Assembly (NCBI GenBank): GCA_963082975.1
Contig: OY720344.1
Span: 81,270,053-81,334,052 of the forward strand
DNA length: 64,000 bases
Direction: 5' to 3'
DNA from: Labia minor
Lineage: Eukaryota; Arthropoda; Insecta; Dermaptera; Spongiphoridae
This document shows positions 38,756 to 51,400 of the stretch, in pieces. A model generated the notes under the pieces. It saw only the letters and a list, made by a program, of their open reading frames with translations, did not search any database and had not been told where the DNA came from. Made by a program: the position numbers and the translations under genes. Position 1 is the stretch's first letter. Each line of letters opens with the position of its first letter.

Positions 38756-40100
38756 AAAAATTCAACGGTAGATGATGCTTTTAATTAATATCACTCTTGT
38801 ATCAAATGTATACACATTCAATTAATTTGATAGTAATAAAATTAAACGCATTTCTTTTTGAATTGGACAAAAAAAAAAAAAACAATTCACCTCTCAATTT
38901 TAATTTTAAAGAGAGAATTGCCGACCCACTTAGAAGTGGGATTAATTATATTTCAGAGCCGATTAAAAAATTAAATAGATAGGAATATTAAACAAAAACT
39001 AATTTATCGGAATGGGGTGTAACTGACCTTAGATTAGGGTGGTGAATGATGATGGCCTGGCAACCTTGTGGCGCCTTTGGACCCGTTGATTTGGAAGCTC
39101 AGTTTTTCTGTTAATGTCGGTGGACAGTAACGAACGAGACTGATACCCAAACCCAACTAAACAAATATCAACATCACTCCCGTTCGTTCTCTGCCTCTCC
39201 TCACTCCCCTCCACAATCCTTTACTATACTACTAAGATATTTATATCATTCAATGGTTTTTAGATTGGCCGCCCTTCCCCTTCACCCCTCATTGCTTCTA
39301 TCTACAACTTGCTAAACATCATTTTCATACAAAATAATAGTCGCGCAATATCATTCAAATGGTGAGGGACGGGGACGGGTGGAAGAATATTTGAATTTTT
39401 TAAAAAAAAATCTTTTATAAAAATTACTCATTTACAATTATCACTATCTATACATTTATCATTCAAAGAAATTACGAAAGTCTGAGTCATTATGAAAGAA
39501 TGTCCATTAAAATAGGTGATAGATCATAATAGAAGAGATTGAAAGTGTCTTATGCGAAATAATTTAATAATTCGCTCTCTTTCTACGTAATTTATTAAAA
39601 TATATAAATGTATAATACTTAGTGAAATTTGGCAAAATTATAATTATTGTAATTATTATTATGTTTAAGACTACACACCGGCATCTAAAACCTTTATTAA
39701 CACTCATTAAGCATCTAACTCAAGGAGAATAGAGCCGTCTTTACCGGGGCACAGCACGATTATCTGTAAAATTGCATTCTGTTCAGTTGTATTATGCCAA
39801 AATAATCTTAAAAATAAATTTATTTTATGAATTAATATTTAGAGTGACAACTAAACTTAAAGGTTGTTTAAATTGTATCATTCAATATTATTTATAATTT
39901 TTTTAAAATTTCAGTGAAGTGCTTTCATTAATTGAAATAGAGTAAAAATTGGCTGTATACATCAAATTAAATGTTAAATAGATGGTAATATGGTATTATA
40001 TGTTATTTAAATATTGATTCAATTGAAAATTTTTCAAATAAACCTTAATATATTCCTTTATAAAATTGAAAATTGTATAAGTGTACCTACATTCTTTCTC
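38756..40100. other. Intergenic with a GC-richer patch
   Basis: The patch at about 39030-39225 (GGTGGTGAATGATGATGGCC and on) stands out in composition. The minus-strand frame at 39029-39214 shows no recognisable domain. It could be a repeat tail. No gene supported. Confidence 0.35.
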
Positions 40101-40925
40101 TCAAGTTACAAATAAAAAGTTTCATGAATAATTAAAATAATTAAAATCTCACAATTATAAAATTATAAAATAACCAATATAATTTTATTTTTTATTAATT
40201 CATCAATCAGGTACTTGTTAGTATTTTATATATTACATTATTTTTGTAAAAAGTTTGACTTCAAGTAGAATCAATACTTTTTTAAATTTAAATACAAGCA
40301 TATCAATACTTTCAATTAATATAATCCCATTAGCCAATTTAAATAAGTATAAAATTATAATAACAAAGAAGTCGATGAAAAATCGATTTCAATTTGTCAA
40401 AAGAGCGAACAGACACAGTGAAGTTGGGAAAAACGTTATAATAATATATAGTTATATAAACCTTTTAATTTGTAATCAAATATTTCCGAATTGTTCAATT
40501 TTAATTTTTGAGTTAAAAGTTCATATTGTTAAGAATAACAAGTTTAAAGTTCAAGTTGCAAATAAAAATTTTCATGAATAATTAAACTAATTAAAATCTC
40601 ACAATTATAAAATTATAAAAGAACCAATATAATTATATTTTTAGTGATTCAACAACTATGTTCTTGGTAGTACTTTATATATTACATTATTTTTGTAAAA
40701 AAGTTTTACTTCAAATAGAAGCAATACTTTTTAAATTTAAATACAAGCATATCATTACTTTCAATTAATATAATCTGATATAAGCCAATTTAAATAAGTA
40801 TAAAATTATAATAACAATAATATATAGTTATATAAACCTTTTAATTTGTATTCAAATATTTCCGATTTGTTTAATTTTAATTTTTGACTTAAAAGTTAAA
40901 ATTGTTAAGAATAACAAGTTTAAAC
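40101..40925 (+). repeat. Tandem duplication, 450-bp unit, two copies
   Basis: Unit 1 is 40101-40550 and unit 2 is 40551-40925. Both start TCAAGTT(A/G)CAAATAAAA and carry the same landmarks in order: TTTCATGAATAATTAAA, CTCACAATTATAAAATTATA, AAATACAAGCATATCA, AAGAATAACAAGTTTAAA. Unit 2 lacks about 70 bp (the AGTCGATGAAAAATCG to GGGAAAAACG segment). A more diverged third partial copy appears at about 41275-41480. Non-coding A+T-rich DNA. Confidence 0.8.
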
Positions 40926-41766
40926 TTTACATTTTTATTAATATAAATTTAATAGATATTAAAAAGATATGAATACATAATTAAAAGCTTATTTCCAAAC
41001 ATAAGTTTTTTGCCTATAATTTCCTCTTATATAATACAATTTTAAATATATTTTATTTTTTAAATTTACTCATTCTTTTTTCTATTTATATATTTATATG
41101 GAGAATTATACTAAATTATTATACTAAACTAACACTAATTATATAGAAATCAAAATTGTATACGATCAAAAATCAATTTGAGGTTTTAACAGATATTCTC
41201 GATATAAATAAATAAAAAATATATCAGAAATAAATCAGTGTGAAGGGTAGTAATGAAATCTCTTAATAATGAAATTCTCTCTTAAAATTAAAACTTTTAT
41301 AATTAATTAAATTATTAAAAATCTCGCAGTTATAATATTATAATCGAATTAATAATTTATTCGAATTAATTTAATAAGATATTCCTATCAAAGAATAAAA
41401 GTCAGAATGTTCCCATATATATATTTAATTTTTGTAAAAAAAGTTTGCTTTCAAATAGAAACAAAGCTTTTTTTCATTCAATATAAAATTTAAAGTAGGG
41501 ATTACACACGCCTCTAAATAAAACATTTTCCAATAAATTTATAGAAAAAGGTATATATATTTAAATATAATAATTATATTGTATTTTGTATCATAGTTAA
41601 AATAATTTACTTTATATCCAAAATTTCCAAAAATCTTACTAGAATAAGTCTACATTACCGAATGTTATTCCGAATAATTTTAGATTATAAAAAAGTTAAT
41701 CATTTTGATTAAATTTAATGAAAATATTTATTAAATACTTATTATAAATATTATAAATGTAGGTGC

Positions 41767-41930
41767 CAGGACCGGTTTTAGGGTTGGCCATACATTATTT
41801 GGCGAACTTTTAAGCAGAATTATACAAATTTACTGCAAATTAAAAAAATATTTTATTTTTATAATGGCGACCCTCCAAATCTGGCGCCCCGGACAGTAAC
41901 CAGGTTTGCCCGCCCCTTTATCCGGTGCTG
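41767..41930. mobile_element. Probable hAT MITE
   Basis: Starts CAGGACCGGTTTTAGGG and ends CCCCTTTATCCGGTGCTG, an imperfect inverted repeat. Flanking 8-mers GTAGGTGC and GTAGTTGA agree at six of eight positions. It is GC-richer than its surroundings. Confidence 0.6.
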
Positions 41931-42059
41931 GTAGTTGAATAAAAAAAACTAAAAACATGTTGAATATTGAATCAAATGTCTAGAAAAAAACAAAATAATA
42001 ATATTTTATTCTAAGAGATTAGGTGGAAATCTTCAGAAAAACACTGGCCACTATATGTG

Positions 42060-42305
42060 GGATTTTTACCCACTAAAACCACCTTCTATTGCCCTTAATC
42101 ATAGATCTAATATGCTCATCATTGTTGAGTCCTCCGCCAGTTCGATTGTTTTAAAACTTCACTGCTATAGAACATCACCCCTTCAGGAACCAACCATCTC
42201 TTTTTTAGATGAGACCTTTTATATATTAGATTTGGGCACTGGCATATATGTACTAGTGGTTCATGGCAAAATCTACACCAATCATCTGGTAGTACTCCTA
42301 ATTTT
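42060..42305 (-). mobile_element. LINE C-terminal zinc-knuckle remnant
   Basis: The minus strand reads DDWCRFCHE...HICQCPNL, close to the CxxC...H...C motif at the C terminus of many non-LTR retrotransposon ORF2 proteins. It continues about 25 residues and then breaks. No upstream RT is visible, so it is 5'-truncated or eroded. Confidence 0.5.
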
Positions 42306-42512
42306 TAGTGAATAGAAATGACAAATTAAATACGGAATATATAAAGATAATTAGGAAACAAATGATAAGAAACAATAAATAAAGTTCAATAAATCGACAT
42401 TGATAATTTATTTACATTATTTGTTTTATTAATTGATTGATAATATAATTCAAGTTATCTTGTAATTTTATAAGAAATATCGAGATTGTGTGTGAGGTTG
42501 TCATTAAGATAG

Positions 42513-42730
42513 CAGTTTCCAACCTTGGAGAAATAGTCTATTGTCAAAAGCCAAAATGTTCATAAAACAATTATTGTTATAGCATAACAACTAAAACTAA
42601 ATGAAACTTCAGATCGAAACGGAACAATAAAATAAATATATAGTGGAGTGGAAATCGGCGGATAGGCAGAAGGAAGTGAAAGTTAAGAAATAAAACTCTC
42701 TTAACTTCCAATAAAAGTTGGAAACAACTG
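42513..42730. mobile_element. Possible hAT MITE
   Basis: CAGTTTCCAACCTT at the left and AAGTTGGAAACAACTG at the right form an imperfect inverted repeat with CAG/CTG ends. Flanking 8-mers do not match, so target duplication is unsupported. Confidence 0.45.
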
Positions 42731-43736
42731 CCTTAGACCAATTAAGCTTTTAAGCTTGTTTTTTTTTCAAAAAAAGAATTAAGATTGAATAGTCTTTGAT
42801 CGTTTTTTAAAAATAATAGTTTTTTGAGAAATAAAATATTAAATTTATCAGACTTAAAAACTTTTATTTAAAATTTTTTATCTTTTCTAAAGGAAATGAT
42901 TGCACTTTTGTTTATCTATAGAATAAAAGAAAGAAAATGTTTTAATTATTAATAGATACATTTTTGAGAATACATTTTACTAGTCATAATTTTTTAGATT
43001 TCAATTAATTTTTTTAATATGGTAACATAAAACTACTTATTTTCTTTTTAACCGTTCTAATGGTCTGTTTTTAGTCTTATAATTTTGCAAATACAATCGA
43101 ATAAGTCCCCTATTTGATTCATCTAGGTAAAAAGAAACACCACAATTTGGAAACAGACATTTGTGAGGATTTTTGAGATAAAAAGACTTCAAATAAATTA
43201 TCAAATGAAAAAAAAGTTAATTAAAAAAAAATTTTAAGTACAGTCACCATACAATTAAATGAAATAAAACTGTCTTTTGTTGTTTAATGGCCATTATAGC
43301 CATTCTTATCATTAGTATCATTATTAAATTAAAAGTAAAACTAAAAGAACTTGGTGATATTAAATTCCTAGAACTGGGCAGTTCAGGACTATTTACCCTA
43401 AGCTATCACCCTGGTCTAGAAAAGTATTAAATAAAATAAATAAAGAATCAGCGCGCACTCTAGCATTTACGGCTCCCCGGGCAATAGAACAAATTGCCGG
43501 TCCTATATTCGTAAAATTTATTACATTCATAACAAAAATGCCACCCTTCAGATTTGATACCTCGGACAAATGCCCAGTTAGAGCGGATCCTGACAGAATT
43601 ATTTACTTTTTAAATCAAAGTTGTCATAAACATAAAGAAAAGAAGAAAATGATCTCTATAAATATATATTAAGTTACATTAAAAATAAGATATAATATAC
43701 ATTATGTTATAAAATAAGAATATCAATATTCACTAG
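42731..43736. other. Spacer downstream of the zinc-finger gene
   Basis: A+T-rich. A GC-richer segment at 43449-43592 has weakly complementary ends (CAGCGCGCACTCTAG / AGAGCGGATCCTG), perhaps an eroded MITE. Confidence 0.35.
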
Positions 43737-45714
43737 TTATTCACCAGAGTGAATTAATAAATGAGTTTGATACTGTGATTTTCGGATAAACTTTTTCTGA
43801 CAGTGTTCACATTCAAATGGCTTTTCATCGGTGTGTGTTAATAAATGTATTTTTAAATTTGCTTTTCGATTGAATCTTTTCTGACATTGTGGACATTCGA
43901 ATGGTTTTTCACCTGTATGAATTAACATATGACTGTGTAACTGTGATTTTCGATAGAATTTATTATGACAATATGGACATTCGAATGATTTTTCCTCAGT
44001 ATGAATTATATAATGAGTTTGTAACTCACTATTTCTAATGAATTTTTTATCACACAAGTGACATTCAAATGGTCTTTCACCAGTATGAATTAAAATATGA
44101 GTTTGTAATTCACTATTTCTAATGAATTTTTTTGGACAATATTGACACTGGAGTGGCTTCCCATCAGTATGATTTAATAAATGTGCTTGTAAGTAACTAT
44201 TTAGAAAGAATTTTTTGGGGCAATATTGACATTCGAATGGTCTTTCACCACTATGAATTAATACATGTCTCTTTAAGTCTCCTTTTAGAGTGAATTTTCT
44301 CTGGCATTGTGGACATTCGAATGGCTTTTCCCCTGTATGAATTAATAAGTGTCTAGTTAAATCTCCTTTTTTGGTAAATTTTTTATGACAATATTGACAT
44401 TCAAATGGTTTTTCACCGGTATGAATTAATAAATGTTTTGTTAAGTCCCCTTTTAGAGTAAATCTTTTCTGACATTCTGGACATTCAAATGGCTTTTCTC
44501 CTGTATGAATTAATAAATGTGTTTTTAAAACTTTTTTTAGAGTAAATCTTTTCTGACATACTGGACATTCGAATGGCTTTTCTCCTGTGTGCATTAACAT
44601 ATGTTTTGTTAATTCTCCTTTTAAAGTGAATGATTTTTGACATTGTGGACATTCAAATGGCTTTTCGCCTGTATGAGTTAATACATGTTTTTGTAAATCA
44701 CTATTTCGAATGAATTTTTTCTGGCAATATTGACATTCAAATGGTCTTTCCCCAGTGTGAATAAATAAATGTCTTTTTAAGTCTCCTTTTAATGTGAATT
44801 TTTTCTGACAATATTGACAATCAAATGGTCTTATGTCTGTATGTATTAATTGGTGTCTTGTTAAATCTCCTTTTTTAATGAATTTTTTCTGACAATGTTG
44901 ACATTCAAATGGTTTTTCACCTGTATGTATTAATAAATGTCTTGTCAAATCTCCTTTTAAAGTATATGTTTTTGGACATTGTGGACATTCAAAAGGTTTT
45001 TTAAAATGAGTTTTATTATGATTTACCAAACAATTTTTAGTTGAGAATGTTTTAAAACAAATGCCACATTGAAATTCATTTTCAGTATTTTTCATCCTAA
45101 TATTAATTCGATTACTTTGATAATAATAAACATCTTCCATTTCTTCATTAACATTTGTTCTGTTTTCATCATCAGATAAGTCTTTCAATTTCATTTGAAG
45201 TTTTAAAATTGCAAATATTCTCTTATGAATGCATTTCTTTAAATGTTTGCATAAAAAATCTTCACTAATAAAATTTGTCTGACAATAATAACAATTATAC
45301 AAGGGTCCTGAAAAAAAAACAATATATAAATACAATTATTATTAGTGTTGTTATGTCTATGTTTTAAAATCTATCATATATATCAGACACTACTTCAATT
45401 TAATATTTTTCTAATTTTATATAAATAAATGTTTGATACTATTTTATTCTTAACCTCTTCTGTTAAATAGTTAGACTATTTGTGTTTAAATATACATAAA
45501 TAAAATCTTATGTTTAGGAATTCTTAAGGGTATGAACAAGAAGCATAAGAGAACCAAAAAAATAAATAATCATATTTTTAAATACCATGAATCTAATTAC
45601 ATTTCTATCGCTATATATCTTTTACTAACAAAGTTATTTTAGAAATTATTCTTAAAATATAATTTTACCAATATAAATTGGATATTGATTATCTTCTTGA
45701 GCGTTTTCGGCCAT
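43737..45714 (-). CDS. C2H2 zinc-finger protein with 16-finger array
   Basis: Predicted nuclear DNA-binding protein of 538 residues from two exons, 45669-45714 (MAENAQEDNQYPIYI) and 43737-45307, joined by GT-AG in phase 1. A degenerate N-terminal C2HC finger (YNCYYC...H...C) is followed by an acidic linker, one C2H2 finger with a variant linker, and fifteen tandem fingers of 28 residues with TGEKPFEC-type linkers. The array runs to the stop codon. Recognition helices are repetitive: TLKG(D/E)L(T/K)(R/K)H occurs in five fingers, KKGDLTRH in two and IRNS(E/D)LQ(T/K)H in three. No KRAB, BTB, SCAN or ZAD domain is present. Poly-zinc-finger proteins usually act as transcription or chromatin factors; target unknown. 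Orthology cannot be assigned. The frame is intact, so the gene is probably functional. Confidence 0.93.
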
Positions 45715-47830
45715 TTTATATTTTTTAAATAAGTAGAAAATTTTCTTATGGAAAATAAGTAGAAAATATCACAAGTTGAAATTTATCAATAAACAATTTC
45801 TGTTCTTTCCGGAGTTTAATTTAAGAATCTTAGCTTTTGATATGTCTTTTTAAATCTAAACTGCAAAAAAAAATAAATACAAATTTTTAATGTTTTTGAG
45901 AAATAAGAATTATCAATTAAAAGCATTAAATAAATATATTTTATAATAATAATATATATTATTTTACAACAGGTTTATTTATTATAAACCGCATATAAAA
46001 ACGAGAAAAATGGATATTATGTAAATGAATTAAAATAATAGTTCGTCTGCATTATAATAGACTTAAGTTGTCATTTCACCCTCTTTAATTATTTTAATTA
46101 AATCAGTTTTTTTTAATAGATATAGATAGATACATTATTAGTCTTTAAAAGATTGCATGAGTTAAATTTTACAATACATTTAATAAAATCAGAATCTTTA
46201 GTTGTGTATAATTCGAAAAACTTTGAAATGAACTTTTTGAGTGCCCCATCTCAAATTGACATATAGTATAATAAAATTTATTAAATGTACAAAATATTAA
46301 AATTATATTTATTATAAAATTAAGGGTAATTATTCATATAAACTCATTTGGGTGGGCAAGGGTAATTACTTTACTATGTTCCTTTTGCAATTTCAAATAA
46401 ACTTTAAACATTACTTTTATATTATTTGATATATATATACCCTCACTCAATGTCTATAAAAGTAGAAAATTTTGAAAATGTTAGATAAATATGTAATCTC
46501 TATTATTTCCTGGAAACTGATTATCAATATTTCTTTAAATTTATATATATATATATATATATATATGTAAGAAGCTAGTATATAGAACGCATAAAATTGA
46601 ATTTTTATTTAATGCTTTTAAATTTGTTTTATTGAGAAGTTTAATAAATCAGATATACCTAAGGAGTTGGAAAATTGTAATTATAATTATTTTTGTAATT
46701 AATTTGTGAAAATAAATGCCTAAATATGTATTTATTTAGCTAAAATAAAAAGAAGAAATTATTAAATATCTTATTAATATGTTTATAAAAATTAAAAATT
46801 CAAATAAATACCTGGGAATTTTTATTAAAAATAAATAAAAGTGACAACCTGTCAAGTTGAAAATAGTGGAACGCATTGTACTTGAAAATGGATGGCGCTG
46901 CATTCGTTTTATCTTTTTTTTAAATATAGATTTTTTTAATTTTTTAAATTATCTTCTGCCCTTTTTGATTCAAAATTAAATAAAAATGATAGTAAAGAAA
47001 AACGGTAAATTGTACTCAATACAAATAAATTTCTTTATTTGAATATTGGAATGTGTGTATATTAATTTTCATATAATTAAATTAGGCCATCCATTTTGTT
47101 AAATATGCAATTTAAAGGTTTTACAATTTTTTAGAAAATTTAAGTCAATCCTTTTAATATTTATATAAAAGTTTTATTAAAATCAAGAATATAACTTTTT
47201 TCGTTATTCAAAGATTTCACACAAGATGTAGAATTTAAAGTTTAATTTTATTTTTTGATCGATGAGAAAGCGAACTTAAAATTCTGGATAGATTTTCTTC
47301 TAAGGTTGTAAGTTTCAAAACATTTTTAATGAATTGATATATTAATTTTCAATAAAATTGACCAAGTAATTCTATTTAATGTTAGACTTTACTATATTTA
47401 AATATATATATCTAGTTTTGTAAAAATATAGCAAAACGAGAAACTAGTATCCAAGACTGGGTTAGAAATCTATATATTCATTTCTGTTGATTAAAAATAG
47501 ATAAATAGATAAAGTAATTGTTCCAATACTATTAATGTTTTTCTTTTTTTATTCTATACCAAAAATAAAAATAATTATTAATATCTTTAGAATTAAAGAA
47601 AAATCATTTTTTAAAAAAGGAATAAATTAGTTTTATTTTAATTGTTAAAATTTTAATCTAAAAGTTGACAGCAATCAATGTTCTAAAAATATTACATTAA
47701 TTGTGATTTTTCAAATTTTTGAACCATTGGTAAAGTTCCTTGAATAGTCACACACACACATATTATGATGATCATGTGCGTGTTTAGAATACTTTTCTAT
47801 TCTATATTTTATTATCTGTATATTAATATC
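45715..47830. other. Region upstream of the zinc-finger gene
   Basis: A+T-rich with (TA)n at about 46543-46566. It should contain the promoter. No other gene seen. Confidence 0.45.
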
Positions 47831-47936
47831 ATGGAAAGACTAGAAACTACCCAAAGATCCTTATTGAGGAGCATCTTAGGGGTAAAGGGAAAAAGCCAAA
47901 TTAGAAATGAATTGATTTACAAAAAGACCCATATCT
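47831..47936 (+). mobile_element. Short LINE RT remnant
   Basis: One open frame reads MERLETTQRSLLRSILGVKG, the segment that follows the LYGxExW motif in non-LTR reverse transcriptases. It fades near 47936. Confidence 0.6.
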
Positions 47937-48368
47937 AAGAAAATATGTTCATTCATGTGATATTTTTTTCATGTTCAACTTAAAAACAAACGATAAATAA
48001 AAGCCAATTTTTTTTATCAACATTTCATTTTTTTTCACAGGTTCTATATAATTTATATAATAGACAAACATTTTAAAAAAAAATTAAAATTTTAAAGAAT
48101 ATATAAAGGCAATGTTAAAAAATAAATTATTCATCAAAATATTAAAAAACAAAATAGAAACAAAAAAACCTTAAAATAACACTTGAAAGTTTTTTTTTCT
48201 TAAATTTTAAATAAAAAAAAAAAAATTAAAAAAACAATCAAAAAGAAATAAATATTTTGATATCAAATAATTTTGCATTCGAAAATGCTAATATATATAT
48301 ATGTTATATGTATAATGTATAGATGTAAAAAAGTGTATAAATTCCTATCAAAATTAATTTAATTTTTT

Positions 48369-48374
48369 TTTATT
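48369..48374 (-). terminator. KLHL10 polyadenylation signal
   Basis: AATAAA on the minus strand, about 55 bp past the KLHL10 stop codon. Spacing is right for a 3' UTR end. Confidence 0.5.
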
Positions 48375-48427
48375 GTGAATGTGTGCTCGTTTTCTTTGTT
48401 ATGTATAGTGTATGTGAATGTAATGCT

Positions 48428-51400
48428 TTACGTTCCTGTTTCTCCAGTATCTCCAGCATCAATCATCATTAATTCTTCTTGTTGCGATTCATAATTTTCT
48501 CTGTTTTCATTACTCCCACCGCCAATGCCACTAAGGACTTTGCTTATGTAAGAAAACTCCCGAGCGTTGGGCAATCCAGCCAGAACGCAAGCACTCAATG
48601 CACTTCGATTTAGATTCATTGGTGCGGTGTCATACCTTAAACATATATGAATGGTAAAATATAATGAATGAATGTTAAATAAAATAAGAAAAAGTGTTAA
48701 ATGATTATTGATTCTAAAGAAATAAACAACATAACAAACGATTAGAGTCGTTATGAAACCAAAACCTGTGAATCACTCCCACCATCTAGCACAGAAGTTT
48801 CTATAACTAAAATTAACTAAATTACTATTAAATAATTATTTTTTTAATCTACTATTTTAATCTACTATTTCCCTTATAATTATATATTTAGGGTAAAATT
48901 ATTATTCATTGGATTATTCCACAAACTCATACCCTTTCATGAGTTAATCGAGACAACCATCAACATCGACTGCAGAACCAGATTGATTCGGCAAGAAGGT
49001 AATGCTCTGGGTTTTGTGGGACCTGATAAGTGTGTTGTATCATGAGCTTCTAAAATCTGGTGAAACTGTTAATACTAATCGTTACATACAACAAATGATC
49101 AATTGTAACATTATATTGATCAAAAACAATAACAAAAAATAATTTTATTACTCGACAATGCACATCACATAAAGCAAAACCGATTTAGGATAAAATCACT
49201 TGGCTGGAAGAGGCTACCCCACCCGCTGTATTCACCAGGTTCCTTCCGACCATTATATGTTTACATAGATGGGACACGTTTTGGCTAAGCAGAACTTCGA
49301 TTCCTACGAAGTAGTCGAAAATTGAGTGTCTGGTTGGTTTGCTTCAAAAGACGAACATTTCTATTGGCGTGGTATTCACGAATTGCCAGAAATGTGGTTA
49401 AAATGTGTAGAAAGCAATGGTCAATACTTTAAATAATTTTTTTTTATAATCCTATTCAAAATTAGTGTTTCATTTTCACAAAAAACGCTAGTATATTTGA
49501 CGATAGCTTTTCTGCCGGGGGTCGTTATCAAACAAAATTTACTAAATGATTACCATTCCTCTGAATCTCCATCATAACATTCAACCAAAGCAATTGTCGA
49601 TGATCCATTGAATCCACCAATAACGTAAATCATGTCGTCTATAACGACAGCAGCGAAGTTACTCCTCGGAGAGAACATATCATTGATAGTGGACCATTGA
49701 TGTGCGTGATTCGGGTCCCATCGCTCAGCAGATGCCAACCTCGAGTATCCATTGAAACCTCCCAATGCATAGAGACATCCACTAAAGGTGAAAATTTATT
49801 ATTATTACCTATTTTTCACTACAAAAATTGATGTATTACTAACCGATAAGCAACTAAGGAAACTCCTGATCGGGCGGTATTCATCACTGAAATAAAAGTC
49901 CATTGGCCAGAACTTGGATCATATACTTCAGCGGTGTTCAAAATATCTTGACCATTGAATCCACCTGCTATATATACTTTATCATTTAAAGCAGCAGCAC
50001 TCGCATCGGAACGTTGCCTATAAATAGAATAATAATATCACTAATTTGTCTTGATTAGTCTTTAAATAACAAATTATTTAAATTTGAATACAAATGTCAC
50101 AAAAACACCCCTATTTTAGAAAATTGCACAATCTTGTAATATATATAAGTAGATTAAATCCTTTTTATTTATCTCTTACAACTTATTACAACCGCTCTTA
50201 CAACTTATTACAACCACAAAAACAACTTTTTCCACACCAAACACCTTTTTTGCTCATTAACAAATCAATAAACATTGCAATCTATCATCTTATATAAATA
50301 TCATATATATCAAATCGAATGTAGATCAAATATATATATTCAAAATATTCTTCATCAACTCCAATAATACACTCTTCTTTCAAGGGTTTGAACCAATTTT
50401 TGAACAAAATTGGTCCTGGAACAATCAAGATTGAATTCTTTATACAGTTTTTTACAGTGCTATAAAATGGTCCTTTATCAATGAATACAAAAATTAAGTT
50501 CATCTATGAACTCTTTTCTTGATAGTCCACAAAAATCTATTATTGATGAAATTATTATTTTAAAAACGGAGTTGAAAAAATGCTTGGAAGAGTGTATTTG
50601 TCTTAATGAATAATAGATTGAAATGCAATAAGGCCAATTTCGAGTTATTTTTTTATTATTAGACCAAAAATATAAATAATAACTCTCTAAACATTTTGAT
50701 TTTATAATTTATTATCATATATTTAGAGGTACGTAAAGATCATGCAATACTTTAGTTTTAGATTATTTAGTAACATATAATTAATTATAAATAATGCAAC
50801 ATTACTTATGCATCGATTGTATCATTTCCCATTGATTGTTCTTAGGACAGTATCGTTCAGCTGAAGACATTCTAACTCTTCCGTTATAACCTCCAAGTGC
50901 ATAAACCATTCCCCCCAGTACACAAACACTTACATAACACCGTGCCTGAAATTTTCAAGACGATAAATGATTCTTTAATTGTTTAATTTTAATTTTCAAG
51001 TTAAAAAATAAAATAATTATTTTGAGTCAAATTTTTATTAATATTATAAAAGATAATTACATAACAAGTTTATTTTATTTGATAGCAAATGGTTCATTGT
51101 AAAAAATATTATTTGAAAATAAATGTTTATATGTATTATAAATTAGAATAAGGAAAATATATTTTAACTAAATTATGTTTATCATTTATTATTTAATAAT
51201 ATATTATTATATGATCAAATTAAAATTTATCAAACAGATAAAAGCAACAAAAAATATTTGCTTGAAATGATAACCCAATTAAAATTAACTTTTGATAGAT
51301 ATACAAGAGATTCTAGGTAGTAGATTCTCTTTACCTGATACATGCAAGCGCGTTCCGACCAAATTCCTTTTGTGGGATCATAACTTCGCATTGTGTTAAA

